Positions 1 through 9,101 of a stretch of DNA of 64,000 nt are shown piece after piece; positions within the stretch are counted from its first letter, which is position 1; each line of letters opens with the position of its first letter. The stretch is from Proteus terrae (lineage in GTDB: Bacteria; Pseudomonadota; Gammaproteobacteria; Enterobacterales; Enterobacteriaceae): the NCBI RefSeq assembly GCF_003144325.1, contig NZ_PENS01000006.1:240418-304417 (forward strand), written 5' to 3'. The position numbers and the translations under genes were made by a program. Below the pieces are notes generated by a model. That model was not told the DNA's origin and did no database searches. It worked only from the letters and a program-made list of their open reading frames with translations.

Positions 1-1101
1 ACGAGGAACATCTTGTAAAAGCGATTCTGCATGAATAAGTCCTTCATCTAATGCAAGTGCATAAATAAATGGCTTTAATGTTGAACCCGGCGAGCGCCAT
101 GCACTGATCATATCAACATGACCAAAGCGCGAATTATCATTAAAATCAGCAGAGCCGACATACCCTTTCACACTCATATCCGTATGATCAACAACTAAGA
201 TAGCTAAGGATGTTTTATCCGCTAATTGATACTTCCATTGATTCGCAATATCTTCGAGCTGTCGTTGAATATTGATATCAATCGTTGTTGTAATAACAGG
301 TTCTCGCTTTTCGTTATACATACGACGAGCCAGCAATGGTGCTAATTGTGGTGTTTGCCTTGGTGCTAATAAAACCTGCTCTTCCTTAATTTCATCAACT
401 TTTTCTTGTGGCCATATTAGATATTCTGCCAGTCTATCTAATACTTTATCCCGTGCAGCTTGAGCGCGTTCAGGATATCTATCTGGTCGTAAACGGCTTG
501 GCGCTTGTGGTAATACCGCCATCAAAGTCGCTTCTCCCGCAGATAAATCAGCGGGTGACTTACCTAAATAAGCCCAGCTTGCCGCACCAATACCTTCTAA
601 CGTGCCGCCAAAGGGTGCTCTATTGAGGTAAATCTCCAGAATTTCATCTTTTGAGTAATACCACTCTAATTGCAAGGTGCGCCAAAGCTGTTTGATTTTC
701 CCCCCTAAAGTACGAGAGTGAGGATCAACAAGGCGAGCCACTTGCATTGATAGCGTACTTCCGCCTGACACAATTCTTCCTGAACTTAAGTTTTGCCATG
801 CTGCACGTAATATCGCCATCGGATTAACACCGGGATGTTGATAAAACCAGCGATCTTCATAAGTAATTAAGGCTTCTAAATATTCAGGAGAGACATCAGT
901 GAGTTTGACATGATAACGCCATACCCCTTCTTTATCGGCAAAGCGCCAAAGAGGTGTACCATCTTGCGCTGTAACAATAGTCGCAATTTGAGGTTCAGGA
1001 TCAGGGAGGGGACAAATTTTATCTGCGATCCAGACTAAAATAGGTGTTGCTAGCAAAAAAATAATGATAACAGCAATAAGCCGTTTATATCCTAGTTTCA
1101 T
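1..1101 (-). CDS. pbpC: Penicillin-binding protein 1C (partial, C-terminus outside window)
   Basis: Bifunctional peptidoglycan synthase of the inner membrane, facing the periplasm. The first 367 codons are present. The start MKLGYKRLIAV is followed by one membrane anchor (about residues 8-25) and then a glycosyltransferase (GT51) domain with the EDRWFYQHPG motif, which carries the catalytic glutamate, and the GGSTLSMQVAR motif. Near residue 340 the beginning of the transpeptidase domain shows PGSTLKPF, the SxxK active-site serine motif. The frame stays open to base 1, so truncation is due to the window edge. It lies 48 bp downstream of yfhM, the usual yfhM-pbpC pairing in which the macroglobulin is thought to protect a breached periplasm that PBP1C helps repair. 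A strong hairpin in the gap may reduce read-through into pbpC. Confidence 0.93.
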   Translation of the reverse strand, partial: MKLGYKRLIAVIIIFLLATPILVWIADKICPLPDPEPQIATIVTAQDGTPLWRFADKEGVWRYHVKLTDVSPEYLEALITYEDRWFYQHPGVNPMAILRAAWQNLSSGRIVSGGSTLSMQVARLVDPHSRTLGGKIKQLWRTLQLEWYYSKDEILEIYLNRAPFGGTLEGIGAASWAYLGKSPADLSAGEATLMAVLPQAPSRLRPDRYPERAQAARDKVLDRLAEYLIWPQEKVDEIKEEQVLLAPRQTPQLAPLLARRMYNEKREPVITTTIDINIQRQLEDIANQWKYQLADKTSLAILVVDHTDMSVKGYVGSADFNDNSRFGHVDMISAWRSPGSTLKPFIYALALDEGLIHAESLLQDVPR

Positions 1102-1115
1102 TCATTCACTCAAAG

Positions 1116-1142
1116 GAAAAAGCCCTTTCCGAAGAAAGGGCT
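1116..1142 (-). terminator. Hairpin with UUCG tetraloop between yfhM and pbpC
   Basis: On the minus strand AGCCCTTTC and GAAAGGGCT form a 9-bp perfect stem closed by a TTCG loop, giving a C(UUCG)G tetraloop, followed by TTTTTCC. It has the form of an intrinsic terminator but lies between two genes normally cotranscribed, so it may act as an attenuator or protect the yfhM mRNA end. Confidence 0.8.
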
Positions 1143-1149
1143 ACAAGAC

Positions 1150-4100
1150 TTAAGGAACAACGTCAATCTTAGCTTCTGTTGATCCTATTGCACGCCAGTA
1201 AGGTACATACATAGATTCAACTTGTGGTGGTGGTACTTGATAGCTACCCGGTGTTACGGCTCTTGCTAAATAGAGCAATGTTGTTGGGCGATATTTATCA
1301 ACAGAGATAGCGGCAACAAATCTATCATCACGATATTCGAGGTGTTTGATATTGGCTTGTCCCATATCGTCGATAAATTCCTGCAAGTCTGCCGCACTAT
1401 CACTTAAGCTTGCACTACTTGATGCTAAGTTTTGGTTTTCGATTTCCAGACCTGCTGGTAATAAATCAACAACTAATGCATCAGGTACGTCTCTATCAGC
1501 AGAAACTTCCAGTTTAACCACCAGCATTTCACCACTTTGTAAGCGATTAGGATGAACGCGGTTTCCTTTCAAATCATAGTAACTACGATGAACATTTAAT
1601 ACATTACTATAAGGAGCAGGAGCAACTTTCGGATAACCCACGATATTCATACGAGAATAAATCGCGGCACCACCACGGTTATTTAGCTCTAAGCCTTCTT
1701 GTAATTGTGCTGATGTTAATGTCTCATTGACTGCTCGATCGCTACTGATTGCAGGGACTTGACGATTAACAGCAACTTCCCAAGGCTGTTCCGCCATATT
1801 AATAAAGAAGCGTCCAGCAAGGTATAATGAGTTACTTTCTTGGGTTGAGAACCATTCACGGCTAGTTAAGTTATCAGATAGTGCAATCACACTTGCATCA
1901 CGAGATTGTGTTTCAAGGTTATTTTCACTTAACAATGCAATAATTAATGCTTGGTCACGAATGGTGCTACCATAATCACCCAATCCATAATTATATTTAC
2001 GTGTTGTTGTCACACCTTCAGCAATCAAGCTTTCAGCGCGGCTGCTATCACCCATTAATTTTAATGCGATACCTAACTGAACTAAAGCTAAGCCACTTCC
2101 TGCTTGATTACGCTCAAGATAGAGACGACGTAATTCACCTAAAGGTGCTTTTTGCTGATTTGCTAATACTAACGCAGCATAAGCCCTTGCTGAGAATCGC
2201 GCTGCATCTTGGTTAACTACATATTCATAGTTAACTAAGTTTTTATCTTGTAAATAACGTAATAAACGATCGTTCGCACGTTTTAATGAATCAGCAGGAA
2301 CTGAGTAACCTTGTTGTGATGCACGGAATAAGAAGTCGGTTGCATACGCAGTTAACCAATATTCTTCACGTCCACCCTGATCCCATAAAGAGAATCCACC
2401 TTCTGATTTTTGCATCGTCAGTAGATGAGCAATCCCTTTCTCGATAGCTAATTTTCTATCAGCATCAGTTTGCGTTTTAATTCCCAACTGTTTCAACTCT
2501 TTTTCTGTTGAATACAGTGAAGGATAAAGCCCACTGACTGTTTGTTCTAAACAACCATAAGGATAAGCAAACAGCTCTCTAACATAACGCGCCACCTGCA
2601 ACGGAGGACGACTTGTCAGTAATAATTCACCTTCAAGCGTTGAGCTATTAAAGCGACTTAAAATTTCTGATGGTAAACGCCAAGTATCACCATCTTGCAA
2701 TGTACTTGCATAGTGAATAGTTTCTGCTGGGAATGCAGGGCGAACACCAATATTCCATGTATTGTGGTAAGGTTTAATCTCTTCACCTGGTACTTTAATA
2801 CCATAAATAGACAGTGAGAATTCACCTTGCCCAAAACCATGTTTCGCTTTTACTGGAATTTGAACTTGAGTACGTTCACCTTTCGTTAGCGAAACAGTTT
2901 TGCTTTCAGCGCCATCTAATCCCACCAAACCTGAAGCGGTATAGTTTAAGGTAATAGATTGCGCATCATCCGTTAGATTAGTTAAATCTAAAGATAAAAG
3001 TGCATTATCACCACCAGCCATAAAGCGAGGTAATGAAAGCTGAGTGACTAATGGTGCTGCAATAACAACTTTACCTTCTTGGCTACCAAATTTATCTGCA
3101 GTCCAAGCTTGTGCCATTAAACGAACTTCACCATTAAACTCAGGAATAGGTAAAGAAACTTCACCTTCACCTTGTGCATTTAATTTTACTGGAGCCGTTT
3201 GTTGGGCAATGATTTGCACATCAGTTAATGGTTTTTTACCACCACGAGATAATGCAGCAGCTTCACCACCATCACCACCAAAGCGCAAATTAGCTAAACG
3301 CCCTTGCCCTTCAATTAATTGCCCGTAAACATCATATTGGTCGATGCTGTAACGTTTACGACCAAAGAAAGCATCGTAAGGATCCGGCGTTTTATACTCT
3401 GTGATGTTTAATACACCAGTATCAACCGCAGAAACTAATACATTAATATTTTCAGGTAATGGTTGACCTGCAACTGGATTCGCTTTAATGCGGATTTTTA
3501 AATCTTGGTTAGGGCGAATTTTTTCAGGTGCATCAAGTGAGATATCAATACGACGGTTTTTATCCTGCAATGGTAAATGCAAAATACCCACAGCACGTTT
3601 TACTGTCGCTTGTTTTGACGTATCTCCCGGTCTTACGACAACAGAAGTCAGATAGAGATCGTGTCTTGCCCACTCTTTATTAATAGGTACTTCAACATCA
3701 AGCCCTTTTTCTGGCACATCAATTTCCTGCCACCATAAAGGCCCATTACTTGATTCTAGTAATACATAACCTTTACCCGGATGAGGTGCAACAATATTTA
3801 ACTTAACTTTTTCACCCGGTAAATAACCTTCTTTATCCAGTTTAAGCTTAACTTGGTCTGGTCTTACCGCACCTGTTCCGCCGGTGTTATCCATCCAAGA
3901 ATAACCCGCCCAGAAACGTAGGCTACTAACTAGTTCTGTTTTAGGATCGACAACTTCGATACGATAAGAACCCCATTCAACAGGAAATGCCACTTTTGCA
4001 GTGCCATCTTTTGCAATCTTGATTGTTTGCTCATCCATTTGAAGATCTTTTTCGTTATAGCCAGATTCCCAACCATTCGAACTAGACCAACGCCAGTAAT

Positions 4101-6237
4101 AATCATGACGTTCATAGATAAACTTCACTTTAAGATCATTAGCAGGTAGTTTCTTACCATCTTGGTCTGTATAGACAATTTCAAATTCAGCCATTGAATT
4201 TTCATCAACGCTGTAACCTGATTTATATTTGTCCGTACGATAGTCATAGACTTCTTTTTTAGGGAAGACTGGGCGAATACCAGCAAGATGAGTAGCAGGC
4301 CAAACAGCTTGTTGATAGCGACGTGTAACAGGGCGTCCGCCAGCTTCAAGTAAGCTTGCTTGTAAAATAATATTGATAGGTGATTTCAGCTCTTCATAGC
4401 GTTCACTATCAACATTCACTCCACCCTCACCATCAGAGTCTAAATTAAGTTCAAACTCATCCAGTAAACGGCTGAAGTTTTCATCTTTTACAGTACCAAA
4501 TTCATAGCCCGGTAATTTACTGACAGCTTCACGAGAGGCTTTTAAGAAAACTTGCCCTTGTAAACGATTATCGGCAGCTGGTGCGCCATAAAGATAGCGA
4601 CCTTTAATGTCAAAGTAAGCGTCATGACCGCTTAGTATAATCCCCTTCATACCCGTGATTTCTAATGCCATACGTTCTGGCATAAAATCTTCGACCTGAA
4701 ACTCATAGAAACGAGGAGTACCATCGCCTACATCAAAACGTAAGGTACGTGTACCAGTATTTTCATCAGCAGGAATAACTAATTTTAATTGGTAAAGACC
4801 ATTCTCTGGTTGCCAAACAAGACTACGAGAAACTTGCCCGTCTGTTTTAAGTAGATCGACTTTAACAGGCTGCTCTTTAATAGGATTACCATCACCATCA
4901 CGTAGCAATGCATTAACGATTAATGTTTCACCGGGGCGATAGAGATCACGAGGACCAAAAGCAAAAAATTGTTTGCTATAACCTTGTGGCCCACCAATAT
5001 CAAACTCAGAAAGATCAAGCGCAGGTTTACGCAAATCAATCATACTGGTTTGCCCATCACGAATAGCCATTAATAAACGTGCTTTATCACTCTTCTCAAG
5101 TGTGGCATGCCCTTGGCTATCGGTTTGCGCTTTAGAAATCAAGCCGCCTTTTTCATCTAACAGACGAATTTCTACTTTATCTAACGCTGAGCCATTTTTA
5201 AGTGATTGGGTAAAGATATCTAACGTATCGAGATAACTGTGCATTGACAGCCCGATATCACTAAATGTGAATACCGTTGCTGGCACTGTATAAGAGTATT
5301 TACCCGCTTGTTGCATAACTGCAATGTAGGCACCCTCTTTTTTCAAGGCATCTATCGATTTTAGCGGTAACAATACGTTTTCACGGGTATTTGTTTCTGT
5401 GTTTAATTCGAAACGACCGGTATAAACCAAATCAGCTTGGGATAGAAACTCATCTGATTCCCAATAGTTAATATTAGAACGGCTTTCCCATTGCGTTAAG
5501 AATTGAGCTAGTTGCTCATCTTTAACGCGGAAAAAGTTTACATCAACTTGCCCCACATTTAGCGCAATAATCGGTAGGCCTTCAGCCGCTTCAAGTGGTA
5601 GTAACGATCCTTTACTAGTGAAACCAACAGATGGGAAAATTTCTTCTGTCGTTAATTTCTGGCTAAAAGGTGTCGTTAATGTACGTTCATTAATACCTTT
5701 GATTTTTTCATCAATCGTTAAGTTTAATTCTGTTGATGGAGGTAAATGGCGGAAACGCAGTTCCATTAAGTTATCCGATAACTCCCACGCACCTTCTAAC
5801 TTCCCTTTTTTGGTATCAACAAGATGAATAACATCATCAAACTTTTGGTCAGGATCAAGCGGCACAGAGAAAGTCACAACCATAGTACTCGCACCATCAC
5901 GTTGTAACTCTGATGCATCTAATACGGTGACTTCTTTGCCTGCAAAACGCATTGCCAACTCATCACGGACTTCTTTGCTTTTTAATGCAGTTTCGTTATT
6001 CGTTTTTGTTGTAACTGCAAGTTTTTCGCTTGTTTGAGTCGCGGTGCCTGATGTGCTCTGAGCAGTGTCTTTTTGCTCGGCAACTGGTGTATTTTGTGTC
6101 TTATCAGCAGATGGTGCATTTTCATCCGCTTTATCATCACAACCTGTAAGAGCTAATGCTGATGCCAATACAACAGCAAGAGAGCTCCAACGATAACCTC
6201 TCTTTTCTGTATATTGTCTAAACTGGTTTTGGTTCAT
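1150..6237 (-). CDS. yfhM: Bacterial alpha-2-macroglobulin lipoprotein
   Basis: Large periplasmic protease trap of the alpha-2-macroglobulin family, 1695 residues from the chosen start (E. coli YfhM is about 1650). Bait cleavage by a foreign protease is thought to trigger covalent capture through an internal thioester. The N-terminus has a lipoprotein signal with lipobox LTGC (Cys33), then a Thr/Ser/Lys-rich linker. MG and bait regions follow, and the thioester motif PYGCLEQT lies near residue 1229 at the start of the helical thioester domain. The open frame extends 25 codons upstream to 6312, but AAGGAA at 6244-6249 is spaced correctly for the ATG at 6237, which also gives a normal signal peptide. 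It is the first gene of the yfhM-pbpC pair. Confidence 0.95.
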   Translation of the reverse strand: MNQNQFRQYTEKRGYRWSSLAVVLASALALTGCDDKADENAPSADKTQNTPVAEQKDTAQSTSGTATQTSEKLAVTTKTNNETALKSKEVRDELAMRFAGKEVTVLDASELQRDGASTMVVTFSVPLDPDQKFDDVIHLVDTKKGKLEGAWELSDNLMELRFRHLPPSTELNLTIDEKIKGINERTLTTPFSQKLTTEEIFPSVGFTSKGSLLPLEAAEGLPIIALNVGQVDVNFFRVKDEQLAQFLTQWESRSNINYWESDEFLSQADLVYTGRFELNTETNTRENVLLPLKSIDALKKEGAYIAVMQQAGKYSYTVPATVFTFSDIGLSMHSYLDTLDIFTQSLKNGSALDKVEIRLLDEKGGLISKAQTDSQGHATLEKSDKARLLMAIRDGQTSMIDLRKPALDLSEFDIGGPQGYSKQFFAFGPRDLYRPGETLIVNALLRDGDGNPIKEQPVKVDLLKTDGQVSRSLVWQPENGLYQLKLVIPADENTGTRTLRFDVGDGTPRFYEFQVEDFMPERMALEITGMKGIILSGHDAYFDIKGRYLYGAPAADNRLQGQVFLKASREAVSKLPGYEFGTVKDENFSRLLDEFELNLDSDGEGGVNVDSERYEELKSPINIILQASLLEAGGRPVTRRYQQAVWPATHLAGIRPVFPKKEVYDYRTDKYKSGYSVDENSMAEFEIVYTDQDGKKLPANDLKVKFIYERHDYYWRWSSSNGWESGYNEKDLQMDEQTIKIAKDGTAKVAFPVEWGSYRIEVVDPKTELVSSLRFWAGYSWMDNTGGTGAVRPDQVKLKLDKEGYLPGEKVKLNIVAPHPGKGYVLLESSNGPLWWQEIDVPEKGLDVEVPINKEWARHDLYLTSVVVRPGDTSKQATVKRAVGILHLPLQDKNRRIDISLDAPEKIRPNQDLKIRIKANPVAGQPLPENINVLVSAVDTGVLNITEYKTPDPYDAFFGRKRYSIDQYDVYGQLIEGQGRLANLRFGGDGGEAAALSRGGKKPLTDVQIIAQQTAPVKLNAQGEGEVSLPIPEFNGEVRLMAQAWTADKFGSQEGKVVIAAPLVTQLSLPRFMAGGDNALLSLDLTNLTDDAQSITLNYTASGLVGLDGAESKTVSLTKGERTQVQIPVKAKHGFGQGEFSLSIYGIKVPGEEIKPYHNTWNIGVRPAFPAETIHYASTLQDGDTWRLPSEILSRFNSSTLEGELLLTSRPPLQVARYVRELFAYPYGCLEQTVSGLYPSLYSTEKELKQLGIKTQTDADRKLAIEKGIAHLLTMQKSEGGFSLWDQGGREEYWLTAYATDFLFRASQQGYSVPADSLKRANDRLLRYLQDKNLVNYEYVVNQDAARFSARAYAALVLANQQKAPLGELRRLYLERNQAGSGLALVQLGIALKLMGDSSRAESLIAEGVTTTRKYNYGLGDYGSTIRDQALIIALLSENNLETQSRDASVIALSDNLTSREWFSTQESNSLYLAGRFFINMAEQPWEVAVNRQVPAISSDRAVNETLTSAQLQEGLELNNRGGAAIYSRMNIVGYPKVAPAPYSNVLNVHRSYYDLKGNRVHPNRLQSGEMLVVKLEVSADRDVPDALVVDLLPAGLEIENQNLASSSASLSDSAADLQEFIDDMGQANIKHLEYRDDRFVAAISVDKYRPTTLLYLARAVTPGSYQVPPPQVESMYVPYWRAIGSTEAKIDVVP

Positions 6238-6482
6238 ATCCATTTCCTTTAATTCAACCCCTGAATAATGCGATGTTTTATGCAGGCAGAGATAATATAT
6301 GTATTTCTTCATTCTAATAAGATAAAAAATAACGAGATAAGCTATTTTTTATCGCGTAAAACAAAATAATTTACTATACAAAATCGCCTTATTTTTACTT
6401 TAAAAACAAAGTTTATCTAAAACAAAGCATTATATAAAAATGCAAACAATTTGCTAATTTAGTCAATTCTCTATTATAGGAT

Positions 6483-6512
6483 AAAAAAAAGCGATATCTG
6501 ATGAGATATCGC
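6483..6512 (-). terminator. Intrinsic terminator after sseB
   Basis: On the minus strand GCGATATCT/AGATATCGC form a 9-bp perfect stem with a 4-nt loop, followed by eight T residues. It lies 20 bp after the sseB stop. The remaining gap up to yfhM (6238-6482) is AT-rich and shows no gene; the yfhM promoter must be here but no clear hexamers stand out. Confidence 0.88.
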
Positions 6513-6531
6513 CTAAATTTAGAGGGCTAAA

Positions 6532-6957
6532 TTAACTATCCAGATTAACTATTGGGATACCTTTTCTTAAGAATCCCCCAAGTTTGCGTTGATAAAAAGG
6601 TGATACGTGGTGGATCATAAAATGACTTACACCTTTTTCATCTTTATCCACAAAGCAAAAATCTAGAGATTGCCCTTCTTCTAAATATTCAAAAGCTGAT
6701 TCAGCCGCTTGTGGGAGTATCTGTGCAATCACCTCTTCTTCACCTGTTATCTCTAAACCAATAAGATAAAACGACTCTTCATTATCTTGCTCCTGAGCAT
6801 TAACAATAAAGGCACGGCGGATCGGTTTATGCTCACCAAAGAACTCGCTAAGTGCGGTTGTTAATTTTTCAGGTTGTGGTTCTAGAACGCTTAACTTTAA
6901 AGAAGAACCTTCAACAGAAACAATTTCTTGTGTCTCAAATTGTTCAGATACACCCAT
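6532..6957 (-). CDS. sseB: SseB C-terminal-domain protein (short form)
   Basis: 141 residues matching only the C-terminal half of SseB, the 'enhanced serine sensitivity' protein; E. coli SseB is about 258 residues. Recognisable parts are the EFFGEHKPIRRAFIV block and the terminal KGVSHFMIHHVSPFYQRKLGGFLRKG block. The start MGVSEQ at 6957 is chosen because GGAG lies 6 nt before it; the frame extends only four codons further. Just 27 bp separate it from the pepB stop, so no N-terminal domain can be encoded upstream. It lies between pepB and yfhM, as full-length sseB does in E. coli. The molecular function of SseB is unclear. This is either a lineage-specific shortened form or a remnant that kept one domain; the intact frame, RBS and terminator argue that it is expressed. 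Confidence 0.82.
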   Translation of the reverse strand: MGVSEQFETQEIVSVEGSSLKLSVLEPQPEKLTTALSEFFGEHKPIRRAFIVNAQEQDNEESFYLIGLEITGEEEVIAQILPQAAESAFEYLEEGQSLDFCFVDKDEKGVSHFMIHHVSPFYQRKLGGFLRKGIPIVNLDS

Positions 6958-6984
6958 TACAAACTCCAAATCAAATAACGTTTA

Positions 6985-8280
6985 TTATTTTGCTTTTGCT
7001 AATAACAGATTCGCGATAGAACGCACACCGTAACCCGTCGCGCCTGCTGCCCATTGCTCTACAGAAGATTTTCTGTACGTTGCAGAACAATCGATATGAA
7101 CCCAACCTTTTTTGTAGTTAGTTACAAAGTGCGATAAGAATGCAGCGGCTGTACTTGCACCCGCAGTATGAGAAGGTGCAGCGATATTGTTTAAATCAGC
7201 AAAACTAGAAGGTAATTGGCTACGATGGAAATCCGCTAATGGTAGACGCCAGAACAATTCATTTTCTTGTTCAGCACTAGTCAGTAACTCTGCTGCCAAT
7301 TTATCATCAAAGCTCAATACAGAGTGGTAATCATTACCTACTGCAACTTTAGCAGCACCTGTTAATGTTGCTGCATCGATAATCAATTCTGGTGCAATAT
7401 TGCTTGCATCAATTAAACCATCCGCTAAAACTAAACGGCCTTCAGCATCGGTATTCATGATTTCAACTGATTTACCATTACGGTAACGGATAATATCACC
7501 TAATTTAAAGGCATTACCGCTAACCATGTTATCTGCAATACAGAGAAGTAATTTTACGCGCTTATTTAAACCACGAGTAACCGCTAATGCCAAAGCACCC
7601 GCTAACGTTGCTGCACCACCCATATCAGCTTTCATTGAATTCATGGATGATGAAGGTTTGATGCTATAACCACCTGAGTCAAAAGTAATACCTTTACCGA
7701 CTAAGCAAGCAAATACAGGGGCATTGCTATCTTTGGTTGGATTGAAATCTAACGCTAAATAGACTGGATCACGAGAAGAACCGCGACCTACTGTATAGAT
7801 ACCTGCATAGTTTTGATCGCGTAGATCAACACCTTTGGTGATCTTATAGCTAATATCTTCTTTATCAAGACCACAGAAAAGATCAACTGTACGTTGTGCT
7901 AGTTGTTCTGGTCCTAATTCTTCAGCAGGTGTATTGATAGTATCTCTAACCCAATCAACAATGCGAATACGTGATTCTAGTTCGTGTTTATCTGCATCAT
8001 TTAATTGTGGCCATTCGATTGAACGAGCGCCTTTAGGTGCCCTAAAACCTAACCAGAAAGCCCAACTACGTTCTAAATCCCAGCCGTCGCCAACAAGTGC
8101 AACATTACGAATGCCTTGACCATCAACTTTACGTCCACCACGCTGAATAGCGCCTAAACGGTTTTCCTCCGTTAAGTGGATTGTCATGCCGGTTTCGCTA
8201 GTGCTAATTAGTGCTTTTTCACCCCAACATGCAGCAGCTGGTTCATTTGACAGCATGATAGGCATAATTTGTTTATTCAT
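6985..8280 (-). CDS. pepB: Peptidase B (M17 leucyl aminopeptidase family)
   Basis: Cytoplasmic aminopeptidase of 431 residues (E. coli PepB 427) that removes N-terminal residues from peptides using two metal ions. The C-terminal catalytic domain shows the M17 motifs [15 protein letters not shown] and [15 protein letters not shown], which carry the metal ligands and catalytic residues, and [14 protein letters not shown]. The start gives [16 protein letters not shown], close to the E. coli N-terminus; the ribosome site is weak (GTGAGA about 7 nt upstream). In E. coli pepB follows iscX in the same direction. Here a terminator and 273 bp separate them, so pepB probably has its own promoter. Confidence 0.95.
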   Translation of the reverse strand: MNKQIMPIMLSNEPAAACWGEKALISTSETGMTIHLTEENRLGAIQRGGRKVDGQGIRNVALVGDGWDLERSWAFWLGFRAPKGARSIEWPQLNDADKHELESRIRIVDWVRDTINTPAEELGPEQLAQRTVDLFCGLDKEDISYKITKGVDLRDQNYAGIYTVGRGSSRDPVYLALDFNPTKDSNAPVFACLVGKGITFDSGGYSIKPSSSMNSMKADMGGAATLAGALALAVTRGLNKRVKLLLCIADNMVSGNAFKLGDIIRYRNGKSVEIMNTDAEGRLVLADGLIDASNIAPELIIDAATLTGAAKVAVGNDYHSVLSFDDKLAAELLTSAEQENELFWRLPLADFHRSQLPSSFADLNNIAAPSHTAGASTAAAFLSHFVTNYKKGWVHIDCSATYRKSSVEQWAAGATGYGVRSIANLLLAKAK

Positions 8281-8504
8281 TTATTGTCTCACTTATTATT
8301 ACTGGTGGCAGTTAACCTATTCAGACTACCAGATATTTAGCGTTTAGCGTGATCAATTTACTGCAAAAACCAAGAGGTCACCATTATCATCCAGTGATCT
8401 TCCGTATTTACATGATATTCCTCGAAGAAGATCGCATAACAAAATATCTCTACTACCAACTTTATGGTTATTTTTAAATCAGTGACAAGGTAAAAGGTCA
8501 TAAT
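8281..8504. other. Gene-free spacer upstream of pepB
   Basis: Between pepB and the isc terminator. No open frame with a ribosome site and no strong palindrome was seen. It probably contains the pepB promoter, which I could not place with confidence. Confidence 0.5.
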
Positions 8505-8534
8505 GCAAAAAGACCGGCAATAAGCCAGTCTTTT
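8505..8534 (-). terminator. Terminator of the isc operon
   Basis: On the minus strand AAAAGAC and GTCTTTT arms with an inner GGC/GCC (one mismatch between the segments) form a hairpin followed by a T-run. It lies 20 bp downstream of iscX and separates the isc operon from pepB. Confidence 0.85.
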
Positions 8535-8553
8535 AAATTTACGATGTCGTCAA

Positions 8554-8748
8554 TTATTCAAATTCATCAAGCCAAACAAGTAAAATAGCCTCAAGAATTT
8601 TTTCATTAGATTTCTGTGGATCATCATCAAAATCTTCTAAATCACAAATCCACTGATGCATATCAGTAAAGCGTACTGTTTTAGGATCAGTGTCAGGGTA
8701 AAGATCAAATAACGCTTCCCCTATTTCACGCGTGTCACTCCATTTCAT
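8554..8748 (-). CDS. iscX: Fe-S assembly adaptor IscX
   Basis: 64-residue acidic protein (E. coli IscX 66), last gene of the isc operon. It begins [13 protein letters not shown] and keeps the [14 protein letters not shown] segment and the acidic LEDFDDDP patch. IscX binds the desulfurase IscS and iron, and is thought to modulate the rate of Fe-S cluster formation. It lies 15 bp after fdx, in the conserved position. Confidence 0.95.
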   Translation of the reverse strand: MKWSDTREIGEALFDLYPDTDPKTVRFTDMHQWICDLEDFDDDPQKSNEKILEAILLVWLDEFE

Positions 8749-8763
8749 ACTCGACTCCTAAAA

Positions 8764-9099
8764 TTAATGCTCTCTTGCGTGGTTAATCGAATATTTAGGG
8801 ATCTCAACAACTAAATCTTCGTCAGTCACTTTTGCTTGGCAGCTTAAGCGACTTTCTGGCTCTAAACCCCATGCTTTATCTAACATGTCGTCTTCAAGCT
8901 CAGAGCTCTCTTCGAGTGAATCAAAACCTTCACGCACTACACAGTGACAAGTTGTACATGCACAAGACATTTCACAAGCATGTTCAATCTCGATACCATT
9001 GCGTAATGCGACATCTAGAATAGACTCACCTTCTGTTGCGTCAACAACAGCACCTTCAGGGCACAGTGTGCTATGGGGTAAAAATACAATTTTAGGCAT
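8764..9099 (-). CDS. fdx: [2Fe-2S] ferredoxin of the ISC system
   Basis: 111 residues, the length of E. coli Fdx. The cluster ligands are visible as [10 protein letters not shown] (Cys42, Cys48, Cys51) and the later LSCQAK (near Cys87), the adrenodoxin-type pattern. It supplies electrons for Fe-S cluster assembly on IscU. The start is separated by 2 bp from the hscA stop, implying cotranslation. Confidence 0.97.
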   Translation of the reverse strand: MPKIVFLPHSTLCPEGAVVDATEGESILDVALRNGIEIEHACEMSCACTTCHCVVREGFDSLEESSELEDDMLDKAWGLEPESRLSCQAKVTDEDLVVEIPKYSINHAREH

Positions 9100-9101
9100 A
9101 G

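Noticed and set aside
6238..6312. Longer yfhM start at 6312
   Set aside because: It adds 25 residues ahead of the lipoprotein signal and lacks an RBS, while AAGGAA fits the start at 6237.
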